Shown in pieces: positions 43,591 to 50,042 of a stretch of DNA of 50,042 bases. Position 1 is the first letter of the stretch. The number at the start of each line of letters is the position of its first letter. The position numbers and the translations under genes are program-made. Under the pieces are notes generated by a model. That model had not been told where the DNA came from. It worked only from the letters and a program-made list of their open reading frames with translations, and did not search any database. The DNA is from Verrucomicrobiota bacterium (GTDB lineage Bacteria > Verrucomicrobiota > Verrucomicrobiia > Palsa-1439). The stretch lies in contig PLTX01000037.1 in NCBI GenBank assembly GCA_003164675.1, positions 1 to 50,042 on the forward strand. The letters run 5' to 3'.

Positions 43591-45423
43591 ATGAGTCAAC
43601 CGGCGTCATATTCGAATACGGACGCACCTGAAACCGCGGCGGTATTCACGTTTCAATCCTTGCTTGATCTCAAGTACGTGAAGCCCGACATCAAAATTCG
43701 CGATAAGATTCCGAATGTGGATGGAACGCTGGAGATCACGGACGAGAATGGTGTGCCGGTCGGCAAACTGGACGTACAGGTAAGGAAGATTGGCAACGGC
43801 AAGATATCCCACAGTTGTCCGAGTGATCTCATCGCCTACAGTACGAAATCCACGCTCCCGGTTCTTTTCGTGGGAGTCGATGTACCAAACAAGAAGGCTT
43901 ACTGGAGACACATAAGACGTTCTATGCCCGAGTACAAGGCTGGCCAGGAGAGCTTCACCATCAAATTCGACCCCGCTGTTGATGCTGTTGATCCAACCGG
44001 CCTGTACCTGATCCGATGGTCGGAAATCGTTGCCGATTTCCAGAAGAGCCTTTCCGACTATCCGCTCCTTCGCGTGGAAGCGGACGAGAAGATATCCCTC
44101 AAAGGCCTTTCTCAAGACACCATTTCCTATTTTCAAACGATGATTGAAACGATCAATGGACTGCTGGATCGCGACTTAGTCGTCCTTAAAAAGCAGTTGT
44201 TTGCAGAGGTATGGAAGTTTGGCGTTGGTGTACACGAAGCCGGTCCTAACAAGATCGCCTACCAGATTTACGCAATCCCCTACGGCCAAGGCGCGCCGCT
44301 TGTTATGAGCCTCACCGGCAGGCCAATTTCCGATTTCTGGAAAACCGAAGCCCTCGAGTTCACGGGCAAAGCACCGCTGCATCCCCACGTCGGGAAGGCC
44401 ATTCAATTAGTTCAACGAACTAGAGCAGGGGCAGAGGATCCGGAAATGGTGGGCAAAGAGTTTGTTTGGAAATACATATCACAAGCCCTGCAAGGGAAGC
44501 TCTTCGCACTGCATGGAGAATTGCTGGCAAAAGAGTACCTGTGGTGGTTTCTGGAACGTTACCACGAGTGTTTAGGTTTACCGGCTGCGGAGTCCTATGG
44601 CCTGCATGCCGTCAATCGAGGGTTGAGGGCGTATTTTCCGGGCTGGTACGGCGTGGCTTTCGGCAGATATCGGCAGCGCAACTCCCGACTTATTCCGCCT
44701 AGCCGATTCCCGACCTTTGAGAATATCGCCGGCATGTGGCCGCGTGAAAAAGTGAGCCGGGTCGAGGTGACCGATTTCCTGAAATCTAGCCACGCTCCCT
44801 TTACCCTGCCCATCTCGACCCAGTTCTTTTCCATCAAATCAGTAACCGAGGCGACTGATTACCTCCTTGAGAAGAATGTGCGCGATATATCAAGTGTGTA
44901 CCGGACCCCGGAGCGACGTGGGCGTTTTATCTGGAGTGGTTACCCAGCAAATGCCCTGCGCCACAATGTGCAATTGGTTCTCACAAACGCGCTGCAAGAA
45001 TATAGGGCGTTTCTCAAGGGCAACAGTCTCAGCCATCTCGACTCTCAATACCTGAGTGAAGGAACAGCTTCGTTCTACGTAGCTGATTTGGAGAAGTGGG
45101 CGAAATCCGATTCCCTTCGGGACGCCCCTTGGATGAAAACCTACCTTGTACAAAACCCCAAGAGAAACCTGCCGCCAGTCACTTTCTTGGAGGGTGACGG
45201 CTCCGCTGTAGGACTGGAACAGGTCGACAGCTCGCTGAAATTCCATGGAGAGTCGTACGAGATACTGGCGCTGTCTTCCACGTTGGTTGACGCTTTCTTT
45301 AAAAGTTTTCCACTCTTGGAAACCGTTTACGAGATGCTTCGTGACGATTTGGCAGCAAATTACGGCCGAACAGCGCGATCAGGCGCAGCTGGATCCGCCA
45401 CCATCCCACTGATGATCCGATAG
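43591..45423 (+). CDS. DUF4365-like protein with unknown C-terminal region
   Basis: The 610-residue protein starts at ATG 43591, 14 bases after the previous stop. Residues 17-110 resemble DUF4365, a PD-(D/E)xK-like domain: FTFQSLLDLKYV, Asp44 and Glu48 in NVDGTLEIT, and LDVQVRK, where the usual catalytic Gln-x-Lys is Gln63-Val-Arg65 (Lys66 follows). VLFVGVDVPNKKAYW is the next strand pair. The remaining 500 residues match no family I know and hold no obvious ATPase motif. Base composition is clearly less GC-rich than that of flanking genes, which is a sign of transfer. With the HSDR_N-type partner it forms a probable two-gene module, possibly for defence. Confidence 0.65.
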   Translation: MSQPASYSNTDAPETAAVFTFQSLLDLKYVKPDIKIRDKIPNVDGTLEITDENGVPVGKLDVQVRKIGNGKISHSCPSDLIAYSTKSTLPVLFVGVDVPNKKAYWRHIRRSMPEYKAGQESFTIKFDPAVDAVDPTGLYLIRWSEIVADFQKSLSDYPLLRVEADEKISLKGLSQDTISYFQTMIETINGLLDRDLVVLKKQLFAEVWKFGVGVHEAGPNKIAYQIYAIPYGQGAPLVMSLTGRPISDFWKTEALEFTGKAPLHPHVGKAIQLVQRTRAGAEDPEMVGKEFVWKYISQALQGKLFALHGELLAKEYLWWFLERYHECLGLPAAESYGLHAVNRGLRAYFPGWYGVAFGRYRQRNSRLIPPSRFPTFENIAGMWPREKVSRVEVTDFLKSSHAPFTLPISTQFFSIKSVTEATDYLLEKNVRDISSVYRTPERRGRFIWSGYPANALRHNVQLVLTNALQEYRAFLKGNSLSHLDSQYLSEGTASFYVADLEKWAKSDSLRDAPWMKTYLVQNPKRNLPPVTFLEGDGSAVGLEQVDSSLKFHGESYEILALSSTLVDAFFKSFPLLETVYEMLRDDLAANYGRTARSGAAGSATIPLMIR

Positions 45424-45535
45424 CAAAAGCAGGCTTAGGAATGCAGCCACGGTAGTCACGATGATCAGGAGGATCGAATAAACCCAGGGCCCTTGACGCT
45501 TATCCCTGTCGCGGGCGTCGTCCCGGAGACTGACT

Positions 45536-46321
45536 ATGGACATTGAATTCTTCTGTAGCCATTGCGGACAATCGCTGAGCATCGACGAGAGCGGGGCCGG
45601 TATTACTGTCGACTGCCCAAAGTGCAACAAGCCGGCGTATGTTCCGTCCAAGCAGCCTGTCCAGCCGTCCGTGCCTCCAGACCCGCCGACGCGAGTTGTG
45701 CCGAAAAAGCCACTGAGCCGGGTGACAAGTTCGCCAGCAGGTTCGCCTCGCCCGAAGGCTCCGGTAGTACTCCCCGGTCATGACCTGGCGCTGAGTGCCG
45801 GTGAGACAGTCGTGCTGCAAGGGCGTATGCATGACGTCGTCGTGGCGCTGCCCGGGATTCTGTATGTGACTTTTTGCACCTTCGGCTTCATTCTTGCCGG
45901 CATAGTCAACTCCGTGGTCCACGCAATCCTTCGAGCAATTGGCGCCGGACAACCGGCGTCGATGCCCTTCGGCTTTGGGTTTCTGGTCATCCTGCCCGAA
46001 ATTCTCCTCCTCCCGATTTTCGTCATCTTGACGATCTTCGTGTGGCTCGCCCGGTCTCACGCGCTCGTTACACTGACCAACCGTCGATTAATCATCAATC
46101 AGGGCGTCCTGAGTAGGACGACTGCAGAGCTTTTGCTGAAGCAAGTGGAGACTGTCGCGATTCGTCTGCCATTACTGGGTAGGATCTTCGGCTACGGGAC
46201 GGTTGTCGTACGCGGCACGGGCGGCGGTGTGTTCAGTCTCCCTTATATGCAGAACCCCCGGCAGTTGTATGCAGTCCTTCAACGCACGATCGACTCCTCC
46301 CGGAAAGGGGTCGCCCCTTAG
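45536..46321 (+). CDS. Zinc-ribbon/bacterial PH-domain membrane protein
   Basis: The 261-residue protein has the same N-terminal ribbon as the genes at 34235 and 34820 (CSHCGQSLSIDESGAGITVDCPKC), then a proline-rich linker. A YdbT/bPH_2-type domain follows, with two membrane helices (VALPGILYVTFCTFGFILAG and FGFGFLVILPEILLLPIFV) and the strand series ALVTLTNRRLIINQGVL, AELLLKQVETVAI and GRIFGYGTVVVRGTGG that defines the family. bPH_2 proteins are membrane-associated; their role is undetermined. The start is set by the MDIxF motif. The ATG lies inside a GAGACTGACTATGG context with a weak ribosome-binding site. Confidence 0.85.
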   Translation: MDIEFFCSHCGQSLSIDESGAGITVDCPKCNKPAYVPSKQPVQPSVPPDPPTRVVPKKPLSRVTSSPAGSPRPKAPVVLPGHDLALSAGETVVLQGRMHDVVVALPGILYVTFCTFGFILAGIVNSVVHAILRAIGAGQPASMPFGFGFLVILPEILLLPIFVILTIFVWLARSHALVTLTNRRLIINQGVLSRTTAELLLKQVETVAIRLPLLGRIFGYGTVVVRGTGGGVFSLPYMQNPRQLYAVLQRTIDSSRKGVAP

Positions 46322-46827
46322 TATCGCCACAACATGGATGGCTCGCTGACATCGGGCTATGGAACGGTCAAGGTCGGGTCTCTCTTTTCTGCAAATGCAT
46401 TGCCCGCCACGCTCATCCCTGTCTTCCCGTTCACCCACTGCAAACGCGGTCAGCGCTCTGCAATCCACACATTCGCATTCCCAGCGGAAACCTCGTGTCG
46501 CATCGTCCCCCTCAACGATGCAACACGAAGACTTCACCCTCCGCCGTACTCTGTGCTCTCTGCGTCTCTGCGTGAGACATCCGGTCCGTGTCCGTCCTCG
46601 CCAACAAACGGAGAACCCCCGTGCGGCAGCTCGCCCCGATTCTTTACCCCGAATCCTTTTCGGGGCCGAGTCGGGGCTGCGTGGAGCCGAAAGCTTCCGA
46701 ATTGAGGAAGGATCCGCATCCAAAACTCCAGTACTCCCTTACTCCATCACTCCAATCTGAGGACGAGTCCGCCTGTCTCCCGCCACCATTGAAATAACCC
46801 CCGCAAACATACTATTCTCCGCGCGGT
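46322..46827. other. Spacer of about 500 bases, no gene
   Basis: Several short open frames on both strands overlap here, but none has a start signal or family resemblance. Two features stand out: a CTCTGTGCTCTCTGCGTCTCTGCG repeat-like run (46548-46577) and a short hairpin CCCCGA...TCGGGG at 46647-46665. Confidence 0.5.
46548..46577. repeat. CTCTGYG-type short repeat run
   Basis: ACTCTGTGCTCTCTGCG followed by TCTCTGCGTGAGA consists of overlapping CTCTGTG/CTCTGCG words. Similar runs occur between genes in many environmental genomes. The function is unknown. Confidence 0.35.
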
Positions 46828-48051
46828 ATGAGTGACGTGCCCAAAGTCGCCTACATCTTCGAACGTTACCCCGTCCTCTCGCAAACGTTCCTCCGCCGCG
46901 AAGTCGCCGGCGTGCGCGACCAAGGTGTGCTCGTTCAAATTCACTCGCTGTTCCCTCCAAATCCCGCCGACCTCACCCATCAGGTGGAAGGCGTGCCCGT
47001 CGACACCTTCCGCTGGTGGGAAGCCGCCACGCTGATCGTCGCCCTTCCCCGCGAACTCTTCCGCGACCCCGCCCTCCTCCGCGACGGTTGGCGCCTCTAT
47101 CGCCGCTACCGACCCACCAACTCCGAGAATTTCTGGTCCACCGTCTGGGCCGCGATCTTTGCCGTCTGCCGCGCCAACCGCATCCGCCGCGAAAAACCCG
47201 ACATCATCCACGGCGTCTGGGCCACCGCGCCCGCCACCGCCGCCGCGATCCTCGGCCGACTCTGCAACGTCCCCTTCAGCTTCGGCGGACACGCTTACGA
47301 CATTTATCGTCACGGCGGCGACGCGTTCCTCGAACCAAAACTGCGCGCGGCAAGCTTCGTTCACACCACCACCGACGCCGGCGCGAAATACCTCCGCGAC
47401 CGCGCCAACGGTGCGCCCGTGAAAATCGTCCTTGCCCGGCGCGGCCTCGATCAGCTTCCGCCAAAACCCGTCCGCGATACGACCACGCGACCGGTTCGCC
47501 TCCTGTCCGTCGGTCGTCTCGTCCCGAAGAAAGGCCACATCCATCAACTCGCCGCCTGCGCCCTCTTGAAATCCTGGGGCATCCCCTTCGAGGCTCGCAT
47601 CGTCGGCGACGGGCCACTTCGTGGCGATCTAGAGCGCCAGATCGTGCGCGACGGGTTGCAAGACTGTGTTTCTCTCACCGGCCCGCTCGCGCCGCCGCAG
47701 GTCGACGAACAATATCTCTGGGCCGACATCTTCTGGCACACGGGCGTGATCGATGCCGAGGGCGACCGCGACGGCATTCCCAATGTCATCCCCGAAGCGT
47801 TCGCCCGTTGCCTGCCCGTCATCTCCAGCCGCACCGCCGGCCCGATGGAAGCCGTCATTCACGAGGTCACGGGACTGCTCGCGGACCCGTCCAACGCTGC
47901 CGAACTGGCCGGCGCCGTGAAACGCCTCGCCGAGGACCCGAAGTTGCGCCAGCAACTCGGCGAAAACGGCCGCCATTGGGTCGAAGAAAATTTCCTCATC
48001 TCCCACAACGCCGCCATCCTCGCCCGCGCCTTCCGCGACGCTCGCCGATAA
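46828..48051 (+). CDS. GT4-family glycosyltransferase (colanic-acid-type)
   Basis: The 407-residue GT-B enzyme begins PKVAYIFERYPVLSQTFLRREV, the typical start of colanic-acid/exopolysaccharide GT4 enzymes (YPvLSeTFi). The donor site is DGIPNVIPEAFARCLPVISS, with the usual first Glu of the E-x7-E motif replaced by Asp. It also has FSFGGHAYDIY and LSVGRLVPKKG. It adds a sugar to a lipid- or polymer-linked glycan. It stands alone between noncoding spacers. Codon use is extremely GC3-rich, which leaves long empty frames on both strands. Confidence 0.9.
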   Translation: MSDVPKVAYIFERYPVLSQTFLRREVAGVRDQGVLVQIHSLFPPNPADLTHQVEGVPVDTFRWWEAATLIVALPRELFRDPALLRDGWRLYRRYRPTNSENFWSTVWAAIFAVCRANRIRREKPDIIHGVWATAPATAAAILGRLCNVPFSFGGHAYDIYRHGGDAFLEPKLRAASFVHTTTDAGAKYLRDRANGAPVKIVLARRGLDQLPPKPVRDTTTRPVRLLSVGRLVPKKGHIHQLAACALLKSWGIPFEARIVGDGPLRGDLERQIVRDGLQDCVSLTGPLAPPQVDEQYLWADIFWHTGVIDAEGDRDGIPNVIPEAFARCLPVISSRTAGPMEAVIHEVTGLLADPSNAAELAGAVKRLAEDPKLRQQLGENGRHWVEENFLISHNAAILARAFRDARR

Positions 48052-48231
48052 CGAACGCATCACCCTGATCGCGCTCGCCGACAATGAGCGCGTCGCCCCA
48101 ACCGCCGGAACTGTACGGTAACAAACTAGACTCGCTCCGGGGCGACCCGGCTGATTCATGAAATCCCCCATAGGGTGAACACCCCATAGCATCCGCACAC
48201 TCTGCCTGCTTAATTGTCCCAGGAACCGAAC

Positions 48232-48441
48232 ATGAAAGATCCCGTCTATAAACTCATCGAACTCACCGGTACCTCCACCACATCCATCGAGGACGCCGTT
48301 GCCAACGCCATCAAACGTGCCCACAAAACCATCAAAAACCCGTGCTGGTTTCAGGTGATCGAAACGCGCGGCAACATCGCCAAGGGCAATGTGCATCACT
48401 GGCAGGTGACCATCAAAGTTGGCTTTGCCGTGAACGAGTGA
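48232..48441 (+). CDS. Dodecin
   Basis: The 69-residue protein has the dodecin fold: VYKLIELTGTSTTSIEDAVANAIKRA, a central Trp (NPCWFQVIETRG) and a strand pair ending WQVTIKVGF. Dodecins form hollow 12-mers that store flavin, CoA or similar cofactors. AGGA lies six bases upstream of the ATG. It starts a small run of plus-strand stress/storage genes (ferritin-like protein, small basic protein, pterin dehydratase). Confidence 0.92.
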   Translation: MKDPVYKLIELTGTSTTSIEDAVANAIKRAHKTIKNPCWFQVIETRGNIAKGNVHHWQVTIKVGFAVNE

Positions 48442-48484
48442 GTGCCATCGACGTGAAACCCTCAGGTTAATCGTAAGGAAGACT

Positions 48485-48952
48485 ATGATGAAAGAAAATA
48501 CGACAACCGGTTTGAATATCACTCGCGAACAGATGATCCAACTGCTGAACGTGGATCTGGCGGGGGAATACCAGTCAATCATCGCGTATACCGTGTACAG
48601 CCAGGTGCTAAAGGGTGCCGAGTACACAGACATTGCACGGGAATTGGAAGCGCATGCCGGGGAAGAACTGGCGCATGCCATAAAAATCGCCAAACAGATC
48701 GATTATCTGGGGGGCATGCCGGGTGTCATGCCCAAGCCAGTCAAAACTTCAAGTGACCCGGTCGAAATGTTGCGCGCGGATCTGGAAAACGAGCGGGAAA
48801 CGGTAGCGCGGTATCGCGAACGCATCCGCCAGGCAGAGGCCATGGGGGAATTTGCGCTCAGCGAGACGTTGCGCGCCATTATCGTGCAGGAACAGGAACA
48901 CGAAATCGACCTGGCGGCGGCGCTGGACATTGACGTGCCCCGCCCGAAATAA
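48485..48952 (+). CDS. Ferritin-like (bacterioferritin/DPS-type) protein
   Basis: The 155-residue protein has the four-helix bundle of the ferritin-like superfamily. The metal ligands are spread over helices: EYQSI near residue 28, GEELAHAI near 61 (E-x2-H), EMLRADLENERE near 100, and QEQEHEIDLA near 135 (E-x2-H). It probably oxidises and stores iron. TAAGGA precedes the ATG by about six bases. An ATG three bases later is an alternative start. It lies next to dodecin, another cage protein. Confidence 0.88.
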   Translation: MMKENTTTGLNITREQMIQLLNVDLAGEYQSIIAYTVYSQVLKGAEYTDIARELEAHAGEELAHAIKIAKQIDYLGGMPGVMPKPVKTSSDPVEMLRADLENERETVARYRERIRQAEAMGEFALSETLRAIIVQEQEHEIDLAAALDIDVPRPK

Positions 48953-48995
48953 GCCTTGGGACAAAATAATCGTCGACATCAGGAAACGCCCGCCA

Positions 48996-49175
48996 ATGCC
49001 ACAAGGTGATAAATCCAGCTACACGGACAAACAGAAGCGTCAGGCGGCTCACATCGAAGCCGGTTACAAACAGAGGGGGCTCAGAACGAAGACCGCGGAA
49101 GCACGGGCTTGGGCCACCGTAAACAAACTCACCGGCGGCGGCAAACAGAGCGGCTCCGGCCGGAAGAAAAGCTAG
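48996..49175 (+). CDS. Small basic conserved protein
   Basis: The 59-residue, lysine-rich protein begins MPQGDKSSYTDKQKRQAAHIEAG and has AEARAWATVNKLTGGGKQSGSGRKKS at the end. This sequence recurs in many bacteria, where it is often annotated as hypothetical or plasmid-stabilisation protein, but no function is proven. A G/S/K-rich end suggests nucleic-acid contact. The gene lies 43 bases after the ferritin-like gene and 8 bases before the pterin dehydratase start, so it is probably co-transcribed. Confidence 0.7.
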   Translation: MPQGDKSSYTDKQKRQAAHIEAGYKQRGLRTKTAEARAWATVNKLTGGGKQSGSGRKKS

Positions 49176-49183
49176 ATGGAAGT

Positions 49184-49480
49184 ATGCCCGCCTTAACCAC
49201 CAAACAAGTCCGCCTTCACTTGAAAGCCGTCCCGAATTGGTCGAAGCGCGCTCACACAATTCTTCGGACATTTAAGTTTGATGGATTCTCCAAGAGCATC
49301 GAGTTTGTCAACCGGGTCGCCAGGAAAGCTCAAAAGGCCGATCACCATCCGGATATTGATATTCGTTTCAACAAGGTGACGTTGGCGCTTACCACGCATG
49401 ATGAAGGAGGGATTACCGAAAAGGATTTCTCCCTTGCCCGGCAGTGCGATGAGGTCCTCTCCAGGTTTTTTGCGTCGTGA
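49184..49480 (+). CDS. 4a-hydroxytetrahydrobiopterin dehydratase
   Basis: The 98-residue protein matches pterin-4a-carbinolamine dehydratase (PCD/DCoH): the active motif is ADHHPDIDIRFNKVTL (E/D-x3-HH-P), with FKFDGFSKSIEFVNRVA upstream and LTTHDEGGITEKDFSLA downstream. It recycles oxidised pterin cofactor. ATG 49184 with GGAA upstream gives the usual length of about 100 residues. No pterin-dependent hydroxylase is in the window, so it may serve a molybdopterin or other pathway. Confidence 0.93.
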   Translation: MPALTTKQVRLHLKAVPNWSKRAHTILRTFKFDGFSKSIEFVNRVARKAQKADHHPDIDIRFNKVTLALTTHDEGGITEKDFSLARQCDEVLSRFFAS

Positions 49481-49644
49481 TCAACGCGGTCTCCAAACCA
49501 AAACCAACAGCAAACCAAGCGAGTTAAGGAATGCGGGCAAGATGGTGGTGAGGGTGACCTGATCAAGGTGATCATCGAAGTGGAGTGACAACTGCGACGA
49601 CATTATTCGGTTCCCGCACAACGACATTGAAAGAGAACAAAATC

Positions 49645-50042
49645 ATGAGCTACAAAAGCGTCAATCCCTATAACGGCAAAATCCTGAAGACGTTCAAGGA
49701 ACTCACCGACCAGCAGCTCGAAAAGGCGCTTAAAACCGCCGCGACCTGCTTTGAGACTTGGCGGCACACGACCTACGCCAAGCGAGCGGTCGTGGCCGCA
49801 AAAGCCGCCGCCATCATGCGCGCGCGCGTGGACGAGTTCGCTCGCCCGATTACGCTTGAAATGGGCAAGCTCATCGAAGAGGCTCGTGGCGAAGTGGCGC
49901 TCAGCGCGGACATCATCGACTACTACGCCAAGAACGCTGAGCGCTTCCTCGCAACCCAACACCTCAAACCGAGCTCGGGCAAAGCACAGGTCGAAAGCAC
50001 CCCGTTCGGCGTGCTCTTCGGCGTCCAGCCCTGGAACTTTCC
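49645..50042 (+). CDS. Succinate-semialdehyde dehydrogenase-like ALDH (3' end outside window)
   Basis: Only the first 132 codons are present. They read SVNPYNGKILKTFKELT, RAVVAAKAAAIMRARVDEFARPITLEMGKLIEEARGEV, and end at TPFGVLFGVQPWNF, the conserved ALDH segment before the NAD-binding loop. The form fits the SSADH/Sad (YneI) subgroup, which oxidises succinate semialdehyde with NAD(P). The start at ATG 49645 has GAAAGAG about ten bases upstream. It probably continues for a further 330 residues or so beyond the window. Confidence 0.88.
   Translation, partial: MSYKSVNPYNGKILKTFKELTDQQLEKALKTAATCFETWRHTTYAKRAVVAAKAAAIMRARVDEFARPITLEMGKLIEEARGEVALSADIIDYYAKNAERFLATQHLKPSSGKAQVESTPFGVLFGVQPWNF

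Noticed and set aside
47016-48068. 350-codon Arg/Pro-rich frame over the GT4 gene
   Set aside because: It is a shadow frame. The 46828-48051 frame has the complete GT4 motifs, and the other translation is compositionally extreme.

Overview
The window looks like chromosomal DNA from a GC-rich, Gram-negative bacterium of the PVC group, most likely Verrucomicrobiota (Limisphaerales/Pedosphaeraceae-like). This is an inference from gene content: an RNase HIII, TolC and heptose-phosphatase (GmhB) genes that imply an outer membrane, TMTC-like and YfhO-like membrane proteins, very large secreted proteases with choice-of-anchor-D repeats, a beta-helix surface protein, and many hairpin repeats between genes. 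No rRNA, tRNA, CRISPR array or complete insertion sequence was seen.

Layout. 1-3.7 kb: an isochorismatase-family remnant, a minus-strand operon (rnhC, small membrane protein, FmdB-type zinc ribbon), a divergent mutY and a tandem UspA protein. 4.2-6.7 kb: a YfhO-like membrane protein, followed by a structured noncoding element. 7.2-11.3 kb: an XRE-type regulator and two exported surface-protein genes. Each of the two carries a single-base frameshift, and the second also has an in-frame TAG just before a membrane-anchor-like tail. 11.3-13.6 kb: a DUF72 protein and an ammonium transporter. 13.9-21.9 kb: a tightly packed seven-gene plus-strand unit (TMTC-like protein, TolC, PgeF-like, methyltransferase, SRPBCC, ketosynthase, FAD oxidoreductase). 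22-25 kb: a HAD phosphatase inserted between the intact FAD oxidoreductase gene and a truncated duplicate of it, then gmhB and a SirB1-like protein. 25.2-32.8 kb: two large exported serine proteases (S1 and S8). 33-35.5 kb: small accessory genes, including two zinc-ribbon paralogues with duplicated leaders. 35.7-42.5 kb: glycosyltransferases around a second fatty-acid/polyene-type cassette (ACP-dehydratase fusion, ketosynthase, SDR). 42.8-45.4 kb: a two-gene nuclease-like accessory module. 45.5-48 kb: a zinc-ribbon/PH protein and a GT4 enzyme. 48.2 kb to the end: dodecin, ferritin-like protein, a small basic protein, pterin dehydratase and a truncated succinate-semialdehyde dehydrogenase.

How the genes may work together. 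Two ketosynthase loci about 16 kb apart together supply ACP, dehydratase, two ketosynthases, an SDR, a methyltransferase, a cyclase-like protein, an FAD oxidoreductase, a TolC-type exporter and lipid-type glycosyltransferases. This is much of the parts list of an aryl-polyene-like pigment or unusual glycolipid, but no AMP ligase or acyltransferase is visible. The least described item is the pair at 42830-45423: an HSDR_N-type PD-(D/E)xK protein followed 14 nt later by a DUF4365-like protein with a large unrecognised C-terminal region. Its base composition differs from its neighbours, which suggests an acquired defence or DNA-processing unit.
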